Source: Actinoplanes sp. NBC_00393
Lineage (GTDB): Bacteria > Actinomycetota > Actinomycetes > Mycobacteriales > Micromonosporaceae
Direction: 5' to 3'
Length of the DNA: 64,000 nucleotides
Assembly: GCF_036053395.1 (NCBI RefSeq)
Contig: NZ_CP107942.1
Span: 5,298,501 to 5,362,500 of the forward strand
Shown one piece after another: positions 8,137 through 16,861 of this stretch (the stretch's first letter is position 1; each line of letters opens with the position of its first letter). The notes below the pieces were generated by a model that had not been told where the DNA came from, did no database searches, and saw only the letters and a list, made by a program, of their open reading frames with translations. A program made the position numbers and the translations under genes.

Positions 8137-9339
8137 ATGGCTACCGATGTGGTCGTGGTGGGTGGCGGGATCGGCGGACTCGCCACCGCCCTGGCGCTGA
8201 CCCGCAAGGGCCAGCGGGTCACCGTGCTCGAACAGGCGCCACGCTTCGGCGAGGTGGGCGCCGGCATGCAGATCGCCCCGAACTGCACCCGCATCCTGCA
8301 CGAGTGGGGCCTGCTCGACGAGATCAAGTCGCTCGGCGTGCTGCCCGAGAACATCGTCATGAAGGACGCGGTCGACGGCGGGGTGCTGAGCCGGCTCGAC
8401 CTGCACGACGTCGAGCGCCGGTACGGCTTCCCGTACCTGGTGATCCACCGCAGCGACCTGCACGGGACGCTGCTGCGGGCCTGCCGGGCGGCGGGCGTCC
8501 ACCTGGTCACCGACGTGAAGGTGACCGGCTACGAGCAGGTTCCCGGCGGGGCGGTCGCGCACGTCGAGGGCGGCGAACCGGTCCGGGGCGACGTCGTGAT
8601 CGCCGCGGACGGGCTGCACTCGACGGCGCGCAGGCTGTTCAGCGATGACGAGCCGGTCAGTTCGGCGTATGTCGCGTACCGCGGCGCGGTGCCGATCGAC
8701 AAGGTCGCCGAGCTCGACGTGCACCTCAAGGACGTCGTCGTCTACGTGGGCCCGCAGTGCCACCTGGTGCAGTACCCGTTGCGCGGCGGCGACATGTTCA
8801 ACCAGGTCGCCGTCTTCGAGTCGCCGAAGGCCAAGGCCGGCGAGGCGGAGTGGGGTACGCCGGACGAGCTCGACGCCGCCTTCGACCGCACCTGCGCCCA
8901 GGTCAAGGCAGGCCTGCCGTTGATGTGGCGGAACCGCTGGTGGCGGATGTACGACCGCGACCCGATCATGAACTGGGTGCAGGGCCGGATCGCGCTGACC
9001 GGCGACGCCGCCCACCCGCCGCTGCAGTACCTGGCCCAGGGCGCGGTGATGGCGATCGAGGACGCGTGGGTGCTCGCCGCCAACTTCCACGGGGACTGGG
9101 ACGCCGCACTCGCCGCCTACAACGCGGTCCGCCCGGAGCACTGCCGCCGGGTACTGACCACCGCCCGCGCGTGGGGCGAGTTCTGGCACCACGACGGCGA
9201 GCAGCGGGACTGGCGCAACCAAACCCTTCTGGAGCGGGACGTGTACGACTACACGTACATCGACTGGCTCTTCGGACCGACCGCGACCACCCCGGACCAG
9301 GAACCGGCGATGTTCATCTCTGGAGATCGTCTTGGCTGA
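8137..9339 (+). CDS. 3-Hydroxybenzoate 6-hydroxylase (FAD monooxygenase)
   Basis: This class A flavoprotein hydroxylates 3-hydroxybenzoate at C6, giving gentisate, with NAD(P)H and O2. The 400-residue protein has the FAD GxGxxG motif in VVVGGGIGGLATALAL near the N-terminus, a DG motif in VVIAADGLHSTAR and the second FAD motif ALTGDAAHPPLQYLAQG. I prefer the second ATG because AAGGGA lies six bases upstream; the ATG 24 bases earlier lacks a ribosome site. The assignment between 3-hydroxybenzoate 6-hydroxylase and salicylate hydroxylase rests on the gentisate genes next to it. It completes the route from 3-hydroxybenzoate to fumarate and pyruvate. Confidence 0.82.
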   Translation: MATDVVVVGGGIGGLATALALTRKGQRVTVLEQAPRFGEVGAGMQIAPNCTRILHEWGLLDEIKSLGVLPENIVMKDAVDGGVLSRLDLHDVERRYGFPYLVIHRSDLHGTLLRACRAAGVHLVTDVKVTGYEQVPGGAVAHVEGGEPVRGDVVIAADGLHSTARRLFSDDEPVSSAYVAYRGAVPIDKVAELDVHLKDVVVYVGPQCHLVQYPLRGGDMFNQVAVFESPKAKAGEAEWGTPDELDAAFDRTCAQVKAGLPLMWRNRWWRMYDRDPIMNWVQGRIALTGDAAHPPLQYLAQGAVMAIEDAWVLAANFHGDWDAALAAYNAVRPEHCRRVLTTARAWGEFWHHDGEQRDWRNQTLLERDVYDYTYIDWLFGPTATTPDQEPAMFISGDRLG

Positions 9340-10132
9340 GATCGTCAGCCTCGCCGAAGGCGTGGCCGACCTCGTGCGCGACGGTGACACCGTCGCCCTG
9401 GAAGGCTTCACCCATCTCATCCCGCACGCCGCCGGGCACGAGATCATCCGGCAGGGCCGGCGCGACCTGACCCTGGTCCGGATGACCCCGGACGTCGTCT
9501 ACGACCAGCTGATCGGCATGGGTTGCGCCCGCAAGCTGATCTTCTCGTGGGGCGGCAACCCGGGCGTCGGCTCGCTGCACCGGTTCCGCGACGCGGTCCA
9601 GCACGGCTGGCCGGTGCCGCTGGAGATCGAGGAGCACAGCCACGCCGGGATGGCGAACCGGTACGTGGCCGGCGCGTCCGGCCTGCCGTTCGCGGTGCTG
9701 CGCGGCTACGCGGGCACCGACCTGCCCCGGCACACCCCGAACATCGGGTTCGTGACCTGCCCGTTCACCGGCGAGGAGCTGGCCGCGGTGCCGGCGCTGA
9801 ACCCGGACGTGACGATCGTGCACGCCCAGCGCGCCGACCGCAGCGGCACGGTGCAGATGTGGGGCATCACCGGTGTGCAGAAGGAGGCCGTGCTCGCCGC
9901 GAAGCGCTCGCTGGTCACCGTCGAGGAGATCGTCGACCGCCTCGAACCGGTGCCCGGTCAGGTGGTCCTGCCCGGCTGGGCGGTCACCGCGGTCGCGGAG
10001 GTGCCGGGTGGCGCCCATCCCTCGTACGCCCATGGCTACACCGTCCGCGACAACGCGTTCTACCAGGCCTGGGACGAGATCAGCCGGGACCGGGGAACGT
10101 TCCTGTCCTGGATGCAGGGGGTCGCCGCGTGA
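9332..10132 (+). CDS. catI: 3-Oxoadipate CoA-transferase subunit A (CatI type)
   Basis: The 266-residue family I CoA-transferase alpha subunit should activate 3-oxoadipate with succinyl-CoA. Residues 22-90 (GFTHLIPHAAGHEIIRQGRR, IFSWGGNPGVGSL) match the CatI type from chlorocatechol/beta-ketoadipate clusters rather than the PcaI type. It starts at TTG, with GGAG six bases upstream, and overlaps the hydroxylase gene end by 8 bp. Its substrate would come from the maleylacetate reductase on the opposite strand, so the CoA-transferase links both halves of the cluster. No 3-oxoadipyl-CoA thiolase is recognised in the block. Confidence 0.82.
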   Translation: MAEIVSLAEGVADLVRDGDTVALEGFTHLIPHAAGHEIIRQGRRDLTLVRMTPDVVYDQLIGMGCARKLIFSWGGNPGVGSLHRFRDAVQHGWPVPLEIEEHSHAGMANRYVAGASGLPFAVLRGYAGTDLPRHTPNIGFVTCPFTGEELAAVPALNPDVTIVHAQRADRSGTVQMWGITGVQKEAVLAAKRSLVTVEEIVDRLEPVPGQVVLPGWAVTAVAEVPGGAHPSYAHGYTVRDNAFYQAWDEISRDRGTFLSWMQGVAA

Positions 10133-10827
10133 GTCACACCTCCGACGAGATGATGACCGTCGCGGCTGCCCGGGCGCTGCGTGACGGCGCGGCCTGCTTC
10201 GTCGGCATCGGCCTGCCCAGCACCGCGGCGAACCTGGCCCGGCGTACCCACGCCCCGAACCTCGTGCTGATCTACGAGTCCGGCTGCCTCGGCGCGAAAC
10301 CGGACCGGCTGCCGCTCTCCATCGGCGACGGCGTCCTGGCCGACACCGCCGACGCCGTGGTCAGCGTGCCCGAGGTGTTCAACTACTGGCTGCAGCCGGG
10401 CCGGATCGACGTCGGTTTCCTCGGCGCCGCCCAGCTCGACCGGCACGGCAACATCAACACGACGGTGATCGGCGGCGACTACGCCGACCCGAAGGTCCGC
10501 CTGCCCGGGGCGGGCGGCGCGCCCGAGATCGCCGCCTCCTGCCGTGAGGTGATCGTGGTGGTCCGGCACGGCCTGCGCACCTTCGTGGACCGGGTCGACT
10601 TCATCACCTCGGTCGGCCCTCCCCGCAAGGTGATCACCGACCTGGGCGTCCTGGCCGCCGGCCCGGGCACGTCCGAACTGGTCCTGACCCACCTGCACCC
10701 CGGCGTCACCGTCGAGCAGGCCCGCGCCGCGACCGGCTGGGACCTGGCCGTCTCCCCCGGCCTGACCGGCACCGAGCCACCGACCGAAGCCGAGCTCTCG
10801 GCCCTGCGGGCTTTCGAACAGGCCTGA
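10129..10827 (+). CDS. catJ: 3-Oxoadipate CoA-transferase subunit B (CatJ type)
   Basis: The 232-residue beta subunit carries the probable catalytic glutamate of family I CoA-transferases in IYESGCLG. The GTG start shares GTGA with the stop of subunit A and has GGGGG seven bases upstream. The glycine-rich GFLGAAQLDRHGNINTT motif is typical of the family. It is the last gene of the plus-strand aromatic operon and is followed at once by a strong hairpin. An acetoacetate or other 3-oxoacid specificity is possible. Confidence 0.82.
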   Translation: MSHTSDEMMTVAAARALRDGAACFVGIGLPSTAANLARRTHAPNLVLIYESGCLGAKPDRLPLSIGDGVLADTADAVVSVPEVFNYWLQPGRIDVGFLGAAQLDRHGNINTTVIGGDYADPKVRLPGAGGAPEIAASCREVIVVVRHGLRTFVDRVDFITSVGPPRKVITDLGVLAAGPGTSELVLTHLHPGVTVEQARAATGWDLAVSPGLTGTEPPTEAELSALRAFEQA

Positions 10828-10840
10828 CGAAGTCGACCGT

Positions 10841-10872
10841 GTGCTGCCCGGACAGCGTTGTCCGGGCAGCAC
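10841..10872. terminator. Bidirectional terminator hairpin
   Basis: A perfect 14-bp stem (GTGCTGCCCGGACA and its complement) has a 4-base GCGT loop and lies between two convergent genes, catJ and a livM-type gene. It can stop transcription from both sides. Confidence 0.85.
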
Positions 10873-10880
10873 CCGGGCAC

Positions 10881-11825
10881 CTATCCCCGCAGGCGGCGGG
10901 TTACCGCGGGGACCAGGCCTTTCGGCAGGAAGAGCACGCACACCACGAGGAGCAGGGCGTACACCGCGTAGTTCAGGACGGTGGGCGCGTAGTCCGGCAT
11001 GCCCGGCTGCGTGCCGAGCGTGTTCAGCACCTGCACCAGCAGCACGATCACGGTGGCGCCGACGACCGGGCCGGCGATCGTGCCGAGGCCGCCGACCACG
11101 GCCATCACCACGTACTCGATCGAGAGCAGCACCGGGAACGAGCCGGGCGCCAGATAGCCCAGGAAGAAGGCGTAGACGCCGCCGGCCAGGCCGGCGAACG
11201 CGGCGGACAGCGCGAAGACGGCCAGCCGGTAGCCGCCGACCGGGACCCCGCTGGCCGCCGCGGCGACCTCACTGGTCGCGGCCGCACGAAGGCCGCGACC
11301 TGCGCGGGAGACGACCACGTTGCGCGAGATCAGCAGGGCGATCAGCAGGACAGCGCAGGCGAGGTACGCGTAACCGAGGTCGTCGCGCAGCTCGAGACCG
11401 CCGACCGAGAACCGGGGGATGCCCTGCAGACCGATCGCGCCACCCGCCCAGTCAGCCTGGGCCAGCAGGGACAGCAGGATCAGCTGCACGGCGAGGGTGG
11501 CGAAGGCCAGATGGTGGCCGCGGAGCCGGAGCAGCGGGGCGCCGAGCAGCACCGCGGCGACCGCGGCGATCACCGGGGCGGCGAGCAGGCCCAGCAGCGG
11601 TGGGGTGCCGTGCACGGCCAGGAGGCCGGCCGCGTACGCCCCGATCGCGTAGAAGGACGCCTGGCCCAGCGAGACCTGTCCGGCGTACCCCATCAACAGC
11701 GAAACGCCGACGGTGACCGCCGCGGCCAGGGTGAGCAGCACAAACGTCGCGAGATGCCGTTCCGGCAGGAGCGGCGGAACGACGAGCAGCACGCCGGCCA
11801 GCCCGATGAGCCCCCACCGCCTCAT
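10881..11825 (-). CDS. Branched-chain-type ABC permease (LivM)
   Basis: The 314-residue inner-membrane permease has eight or more hydrophobic helices and the LivM signature region GYAGQVSLGQASFYAIGAYAAG (residues about 46-67), plus AFAGLAGGVYAFFLGY and VVGGLGTIAGPVVGA. It pairs with the LivH-type permease encoded just upstream (4-bp ATGA overlap) and with LivF/LivG ATPases and a LivK lipoprotein in the same unit. With aromatic catabolic genes on one side and PaaX on the other, aromatic-acid uptake is more likely than amino-acid uptake. Confidence 0.88.
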   Translation of the reverse strand: MRRWGLIGLAGVLLVVPPLLPERHLATFVLLTLAAAVTVGVSLLMGYAGQVSLGQASFYAIGAYAAGLLAVHGTPPLLGLLAAPVIAAVAAVLLGAPLLRLRGHHLAFATLAVQLILLSLLAQADWAGGAIGLQGIPRFSVGGLELRDDLGYAYLACAVLLIALLISRNVVVSRAGRGLRAAATSEVAAAASGVPVGGYRLAVFALSAAFAGLAGGVYAFFLGYLAPGSFPVLLSIEYVVMAVVGGLGTIAGPVVGATVIVLLVQVLNTLGTQPGMPDYAPTVLNYAVYALLLVVCVLFLPKGLVPAVTRRLRG

Positions 11826-12682
11826 CGGGCCGCCTCCGCGACCGGGCCGGTGCGTGCGGCCTGGACGATCATCACGGTGAGCATCAGCACGAGCGCGACC
11901 TCCACCTGGTAGGCGCCACCGCCGTAGCCGGCGACCAGCGTCTGCGCGACACCCAGCAGCAGCCCGGCGGCCAGGGCGACACCCGGCCGGGTCAGGCCGC
12001 CGAGAACCGCCCCGGCGAAACCGTTCACGATCAGGGCGACGTCACTGTCGAACGTCACCTGCTGCACCGGCGTGGTCAGCACCCCGGCCAGCCCGCCGAG
12101 CGCGCCACCGATCGCGAACGCCAGCAGCCCCATCCGCCGCACATCGATGCCGACGACCTGCGCGGCGTAGCGATTGGACGCGCAGGCGGAGAGCGCCTTG
12201 CCGAGATCGGTGCGCGCGAAGAACCACGCCATCACCGCGAACACCGGCGCGGTCACCGCGATGATCAGCAGATAGTGCGCCTGCAGCCGGGCGCCGCCCA
12301 TCTCAGCCACGCCGGGCACGCCCGGGAAGGAACGTGGCTGGTCACCCCAGATCAAGATCTCGATCGCGTACGCGAGAACGCCCAGCCCGAGCGTCACGAT
12401 GAGCGACGTTCCCGGGCTGGTGCCGGGCTTCCCGATCGCCACCAGGCCGACCAGCAGCCCGGTGACCGCGCCCAGCCCCACCCCGCCGAGCTCCGCGATC
12501 CCGTGCGGCACGCCCGCCCCGAGCAGCGACGCGGTCAGCATCGCGGCCAGCACGGCGAACGCGCCCTGCGCGAAGTTGACCACCCGGGTCACCCGGTAGA
12601 TCGCCACCAGCCCGCTGGCGACCAGCGCGAACCCGGCACCGATCCCGAGGCCGGTGAGCAGGTAGCCGATCAGGTCGCTCAT
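11822..12682 (-). CDS. Branched-chain-type ABC permease (LivH)
   Basis: The 286-residue permease shows the LivH opening: a helix, then YRVTRVVNFAQGAFAVLAAML. The central coupling loop (GKALSACASNRYAAQVVGIDVRRM) contacts the ATPase in this family. It forms the membrane channel with the LivM partner. The start overlaps nothing upstream; 46 bp separate it from the livF stop. Substrate specificity cannot be read from a permease. Confidence 0.88.
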   Translation of the reverse strand: MSDLIGYLLTGLGIGAGFALVASGLVAIYRVTRVVNFAQGAFAVLAAMLTASLLGAGVPHGIAELGGVGLGAVTGLLVGLVAIGKPGTSPGTSLIVTLGLGVLAYAIEILIWGDQPRSFPGVPGVAEMGGARLQAHYLLIIAVTAPVFAVMAWFFARTDLGKALSACASNRYAAQVVGIDVRRMGLLAFAIGGALGGLAGVLTTPVQQVTFDSDVALIVNGFAGAVLGGLTRPGVALAAGLLLGVAQTLVAGYGGGAYQVEVALVLMLTVMIVQAARTGPVAEAAR

Positions 12683-12728
12683 CGCCTCACCTCCGCCGCG
12701 GTCGGGCCTGAGCCCACGGATTCGTTCC

Positions 12729-13421
12729 TCATCGGCCCGCCTCTGTGGTGACGTGCCCGCCGAGGTAGGCCGCGGTCACCCTGGGGTCGCGGGCCAGCTC
12801 GGCGGCCTCACCGTGCACCGCGATCCGGCCGGTCTCCAGGACGTAGGCGCGTTCGCACAGGTCGAGGGCGAGGCGCGCGTTCTGTTCGATGAGCAGGACG
12901 GCCAGGCCGCGTTCGGTGTTGAGGGTGCGCAGATGCTCGACCAGGGTGGCGACGACCAGCGGGGCCAGGCCGAGGCTGAGCTCGTCCACCACGAGGACGT
13001 CCGGGCGGGCCATCAGCGCGCGGCCGATCGCGACCATCTGCTGCTGCCCGCCGGAGAGCGCCCCGGCCCGCCGCTTGCGCAGCGGGGCAAGCTCCGGCAA
13101 CAGCTCGTAGATGCCGGCTGTGTTCCGCCCGTGCCGCCCGTTACGCCACCCACCGAGCCGCAGGTTGTCATCGACGCTGAGATCCCCGAACATCTCCCGC
13201 CCCTCCGGCACCTGCGCCAGCCGCCCCCGCACGGTGATCGTCCCGGCGTCCGCCTTGACGAGCCCGGACAGAGCCTTGACCAGCGTGGACTTGCCGGCCC
13301 CGTTCGCCCCGATCAGCGCTACGAGCTCTCCCGCACCCACCGTAAGGTCCACGCTGTCCAGGGCGGTCGCCCCCGCATACCGAACCGTCAACCCGCGGAC
13401 CTCCACCACAGCGCGACTCAC
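12729..13421 (-). CDS. ABC transporter ATPase (LivF)
   Basis: The 230-residue ATPase has Walker A GANGAGKS, signature LSGGQQQMVAIGRAL, Walker B VLVVDELSLGLAP and H-loop LIEQN. I use the GTG (VSRAVVEVRGL) with GGAGG seven bases upstream; an earlier in-frame ATG would add 15 atypical residues. It is one of two ATPases in the importer. A 63-bp gap separates it from livG. Confidence 0.88.
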   Translation of the reverse strand: MSRAVVEVRGLTVRYAGATALDSVDLTVGAGELVALIGANGAGKSTLVKALSGLVKADAGTITVRGRLAQVPEGREMFGDLSVDDNLRLGGWRNGRHGRNTAGIYELLPELAPLRKRRAGALSGGQQQMVAIGRALMARPDVLVVDELSLGLAPLVVATLVEHLRTLNTERGLAVLLIEQNARLALDLCERAYVLETGRIAVHGEAAELARDPRVTAAYLGGHVTTEAGR

Positions 13422-13484
13422 CGCACGCCCTCCCCACCGGCCGCGCCGCTCACCACATGGCCCCATCGCCGCTGACCACGCCGC

Positions 13485-14732
13485 TCACCGCACGGCCCCG
13501 TTTCCGCCGGCCGGGCTGTCCTCCTGCGGTGTCGACCGTTCCGGCTCACCGGCATCTCCCGCTGCCGCGGCATGGACCCCGCGATCTTGATCCGCCGCGC
13601 CTTCAGCCTTGCCGCCGCCGAACATGCCGGATTTATCAGGCATGTCACTGGACTTGGCCGCCTCCGGCCCGCCGTGTGCTGCCTGGCCACTCGTTGGGTC
13701 CGACTTGTCGGACATGGCGCTGCCCGCGGCCGGGTGGGGCGTGCTCCCCGACCCTTCGGTCGCCGGACCCAGATACGCGGCTATGACGCGGGGGTCGGCG
13801 CGGATCTCGGCGGCGGTGCCCTCGGCGATGACGCGACCCAGGTCCAGGACCGTGACGCGGTCGGCGAGGCGCATCACGAACGCGACGTCGTGCTCGACCA
13901 GCAGCATGGTCAGGCCCTCGGCACGCAGTTCGCTGATCAGGGCGGCCAGGCGTTCGCGTTCGCCGGCGCGCAGGCCCGAAGCCGGTTCGTCGAGCAGCAG
14001 CAGGCGGGGGCGGGCGCAGAGGGCGCGGGCCAGTTGGAGGGCGCGCTGCTGGCCGAGGGGCAGTTCCTCGGCGGGGCGGTCCGCCCAGTCCGCGATGCCG
14101 GCGCGGGCCAGGCATTCCCGCGCGTGCTCACGGATCAGGCGTTCCTCCCGATGATGGACCGGCAGGCGCAGCGCCCCGGCCAGGAAGCCGGCCCGGGTGG
14201 TGGCGTGCGCGCCGACCATGACGTTCTCCAGCGCGGTCATGCCGTGGAAGATCCGGGCCCCTTGAAAGACCACGCTGATCCCGAGCCGAGAGCGACGGTG
14301 CGCGGCGAGCCGGTCGATGCGCACGCCGTCCAGCAGCACCTCCCCCGCCTGCGGCGCCAGCTGGCCCCCGATCAGCGCGAACAGCGTCGACTTGCCGGCG
14401 CCGTTCGGCCCGATCACCGCCCGCAGTTCCCCGGGCGCCACGGTCAGGCTGACATCCCGCACGGCGTAGACCCCGCCGAACGCCCGGTCGACACCGCTGA
14501 CCGTGAGCTGCGCGCCACCCTGCCCAGCACCGCCCGGCCCGGCACGGCCACGTCCGGCACTGCCCGGCCCAGCACCGCCTGGCCCTGCATTACCCGGCCC
14601 GGCACCGTGAGGCCCGGCATCGCCCGGCCCCGCACCGCCCGGCCCGGCACCGTCCGGCCCCGCATTACCCGGCCCCGCACCGCCCGGCTCGGGGCCCGGC
14701 CGGGCGGCGTCGGCACGGCCGGGGGTGGTCAT
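13485..14732 (-). CDS. ABC transporter ATPase (LivG) with low-complexity tails
   Basis: The 415-residue protein is about 160 longer than normal LivG. The ATPase core spans about residues 75-325: Walker [10 protein letters not shown]-loop VVFQGARIF, a degenerate signature [15 protein letters not shown] (LSGGQ usual), Walker [12 protein letters not shown] and H-loop LLVEHD. Residues 18-72 are Gly-Ala-Gly-Pro repeats. The last 90 residues are hydrophilic and rich in Ser, Asp and Lys ([20 protein letters not shown]). Both tails look disordered. It overlaps the livK gene end by 4 bp. The tails may be neutral repeat growth rather than functional domains. Confidence 0.85.
   Translation of the reverse strand: MTTPGRADAARPGPEPGGAGPGNAGPDGAGPGGAGPGDAGPHGAGPGNAGPGGAGPGSAGRGRAGPGGAGQGGAQLTVSGVDRAFGGVYAVRDVSLTVAPGELRAVIGPNGAGKSTLFALIGGQLAPQAGEVLLDGVRIDRLAAHRRSRLGISVVFQGARIFHGMTALENVMVGAHATTRAGFLAGALRLPVHHREERLIREHARECLARAGIADWADRPAEELPLGQQRALQLARALCARPRLLLLDEPASGLRAGERERLAALISELRAEGLTMLLVEHDVAFVMRLADRVTVLDLGRVIAEGTAAEIRADPRVIAAYLGPATEGSGSTPHPAAGSAMSDKSDPTSGQAAHGGPEAAKSSDMPDKSGMFGGGKAEGAADQDRGVHAAAAGDAGEPERSTPQEDSPAGGNGAVR
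14517..14681 (-). repeat. 15-bp Gly-Ala-Gly-Pro coding repeat in LivG
   Basis: Eleven or so 15-bp units ([15 protein letters not shown] and so on) form the N-terminal extension of the LivG ATPase. The unit length of 15 bp matches the repeats in the first gene of the window and in the nitrilase-family gene at 51.3 kb, though the sequences differ. Confidence 0.85.
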
Positions 14733-15913
14733 CCGCCGGCCTTTGCCAGGATTTCCTGGGAGAAGGGGGTGGGGACGAACTTGCCGGCCTGCACCTTGTT
14801 GATCGAGATGAAGTCCGTGGTCAGGCCGCTGTGGTTGGTGGCGGAGTAGGTGTAGTTGCCGTTCGGGGTGGTCAGCGTCAGGCCCTCCAGGGCGTCGCGG
14901 ACCTTGGGGCGGTCGGTGCCGCCGGCCTTTTCGATCGCGGCGGCCAGGAGCTTGACGCCGCTGTAGCCGTCCTGGGCGAACTGCGGGGGCGCGTAACCGT
15001 ATTTCTCGGTGAATGCGGTGGTCAGCTCGTCTACCGCGGTTTTCAGCTGGCCGGGTGGCAGGTGGTCGCCTACTACGCCGACTGAGCTGGCGATGGTTAC
15101 GCCCTCGGCTGCTGGGCCGGCCGGGTCCAGGAAGAGCTTGCTGGCCTGGGCGCCGGTCAGCACGAGTGGGATCTTCAGGCCGGAGGCGGCGTACTGCTTG
15201 GTCAGCGCCACCGCGGGGGCGCCGGTGGCCCAGACCATCAGGGCCTGCGCGTCCGACGAGCGGACATGGGTGAAGACCGCGCCGAACTCGGTGGCGGTGG
15301 TCTGGAACTCTTCGATCGGGTTGACCGTCACCCCGTACTGGGCGGCTTTTGCCTGAAGGCCCTTGGCGCCGGCCACGGCGTAGCTGCTCTTGGTGTCGTA
15401 GGCCAGTGCGACCTTGGCGATCTTGCTGGCCTGGAAGTACTGCAGGGCGGCCTCGGCGTAGGTGGCCGAGGTGGCGGGGACCACGAAGACGTACGGATGA
15501 ACGGGGTTGATCTGCTCGTCCGCGGGAGTGAGCGAGACGTAGGGGATCTCCTCGCGGTCGACCAGCGGGATCGTGGCGAGCGCGGAGTTGGAGAACGGCG
15601 ACCCGATGATCGCGTCGGAGTCGCCCTTCAGCTCGTTGAACGCGAGAACGGCCTGGTCGGGGAGGCTCTTGTCATCGCGCACGGTGAGCTGGATCTGGCG
15701 TCCCCCGACGCCGCCCGCGGCATTGATCTGGTCGACTGCCAGGGCGACCGACTTCTGGTTCTCGGTGCCGAGTGGGGAGTAATTGCCGGTCAGCGAGACG
15801 ATCTGGCCGACCCGGATCGGGTCCTCGCTGCCGCCGCTGGAATCGTCGCCGCCACAGGCGGCCAGGGATGTCACAAGAGTGAGTGAGGCGAGGATGGGCC
15901 CGGTTCTGCGCAC
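14729..15913 (-). CDS. ABC transporter substrate-binding lipoprotein (LivK type)
   Basis: The 394-residue type I periplasmic binding protein has a lipoprotein signal peptide ending in the lipobox SLAAC near residue 19, then an acidic linker GGDDSSGGSEDP. IRVGQIVSLTGNYSPLG starts the first lobe. I chose the GTG with GGAGG five bases upstream rather than the ATG ten codons earlier. It is the first gene of the importer unit, divergent from PaaX across a region with an inverted repeat. The ligand is probably an aromatic acid or CoA-pathway precursor, by context only. Confidence 0.88.
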   Translation of the reverse strand: MRRTGPILASLTLVTSLAACGGDDSSGGSEDPIRVGQIVSLTGNYSPLGTENQKSVALAVDQINAAGGVGGRQIQLTVRDDKSLPDQAVLAFNELKGDSDAIIGSPFSNSALATIPLVDREEIPYVSLTPADEQINPVHPYVFVVPATSATYAEAALQYFQASKIAKVALAYDTKSSYAVAGAKGLQAKAAQYGVTVNPIEEFQTTATEFGAVFTHVRSSDAQALMVWATGAPAVALTKQYAASGLKIPLVLTGAQASKLFLDPAGPAAEGVTIASSVGVVGDHLPPGQLKTAVDELTTAFTEKYGYAPPQFAQDGYSGVKLLAAAIEKAGGTDRPKVRDALEGLTLTTPNGNYTYSATNHSGLTTDFISINKVQAGKFVPTPFSQEILAKAGG

Positions 15914-15947
15914 GACGACCTCCTCGATGAGGGTCTGAGACATCGAA

Positions 15948-15987
15948 GTTAGGCGTTCTATACACAGCCGTCAACAAACTGCCTAAC
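15948..15987. promoter_or_regulatory. Inverted-repeat operator between livK and paaX-like gene
   Basis: GTTAGGC is mirrored exactly by GCCTAAC with 26 bp between arms, in the divergent region of the importer and the PaaX-type regulator. Widely spaced half-sites are known for PaaX-family repressors. It is a strong candidate for the regulator's own operator, controlling both directions. Confidence 0.6.
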
Positions 15988-16022
15988 ATCTTCCTCATGC
16001 CGCTCACCGGGAGGTCGTACCG

Positions 16023-16850
16023 TTGACCGACACCGCCATCGAGAGCTCGACCCGGCCGCAGACGCTGATGCTCATGCTGTTCGGCGACTTCGTCCTGGAC
16101 CGCGGCGTCTGCGTCTTCTCCGGCAGCGTGATCGACGCCTTCACCCGGCTCGGCATCTCGTCGCACGCCACCCGGTCGACGCTGGCCCGCATGGTCAATC
16201 GCGGTCTGCTGCGCCGGCAACGGCACGGGCGGCGGATGTACTTCGGGCTCACCGCCCGGTCCACCGCGATCCTGCACGACGGCCGGGACCGGATCTGGCG
16301 GACCGGCGCGGTCAACGACCGGTGGGACGGCAGCTGGACGCTGCTCTGCTTCTCGCTACCGGAGTCCTGGCAGCGGCAACGGCACGACCTGCGGTCGCAG
16401 CTGGCGTGGGCCGGGTTCGGGCCGATCCAGGGCGGTCTGTGGGTCGCGCCGGGGCTGGTGCCCGCGCAGGACATCGTCACCGGGCTGGGGCTGGAGGCGC
16501 ATGCTCGGGTCTTTCATGCGCGGGCCGACGAGCTGACCGACATCGGAGGGATGGTGCGGGATGCGTACGATCTGGCGGGTCTTGCTGCCCGCTATGAAGA
16601 ATTCCTGGCCCGGTGGGACCGGCCCGCGCCGCCCGCCGACCCGCTGGCGGCGCGCCTCAGCCTGATCGCGGAATGGCTGGACGCGATCCGCCGTGATCCC
16701 CGCCTGCCGGTCGAGCATCTACCCCGGGACTGGCCGGCGGTCCGCGCCCAGACGCTGTTCCGCGAGTTGGAGGCCGCCTACCTGAAGCCGTCCCGCGAGA
16801 TCGCTGCCGGCCTGCTCGACCTTCAACCGGACGAGCAGGCCGGTGCTTGA
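16023..16850 (+). CDS. PaaX-family transcriptional repressor
   Basis: The 275-residue protein has the PaaX order: an N-terminal winged helix (about 12-75, LMLMLFGDFVLDRG, SHATRSTLARMVNRGLLRRQRHG), a central domain with DGSWTLLCFSLPESWQRQRHDLRSQLAWAGFGPIQGGLWVAP split over about 100-145, and a C-terminal helical domain. It starts at TTG with GGGAGG upstream. Relatives respond to phenylacetyl-CoA or other aryl-CoA esters. As no phenylacetate genes are nearby, it more likely senses a CoA intermediate of whatever the divergent importer brings in. Confidence 0.9.
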   Translation: MTDTAIESSTRPQTLMLMLFGDFVLDRGVCVFSGSVIDAFTRLGISSHATRSTLARMVNRGLLRRQRHGRRMYFGLTARSTAILHDGRDRIWRTGAVNDRWDGSWTLLCFSLPESWQRQRHDLRSQLAWAGFGPIQGGLWVAPGLVPAQDIVTGLGLEAHARVFHARADELTDIGGMVRDAYDLAGLAARYEEFLARWDRPAPPADPLAARLSLIAEWLDAIRRDPRLPVEHLPRDWPAVRAQTLFRELEAAYLKPSREIAAGLLDLQPDEQAGA

Positions 16851-16861
16851 TCTGGCGATCG

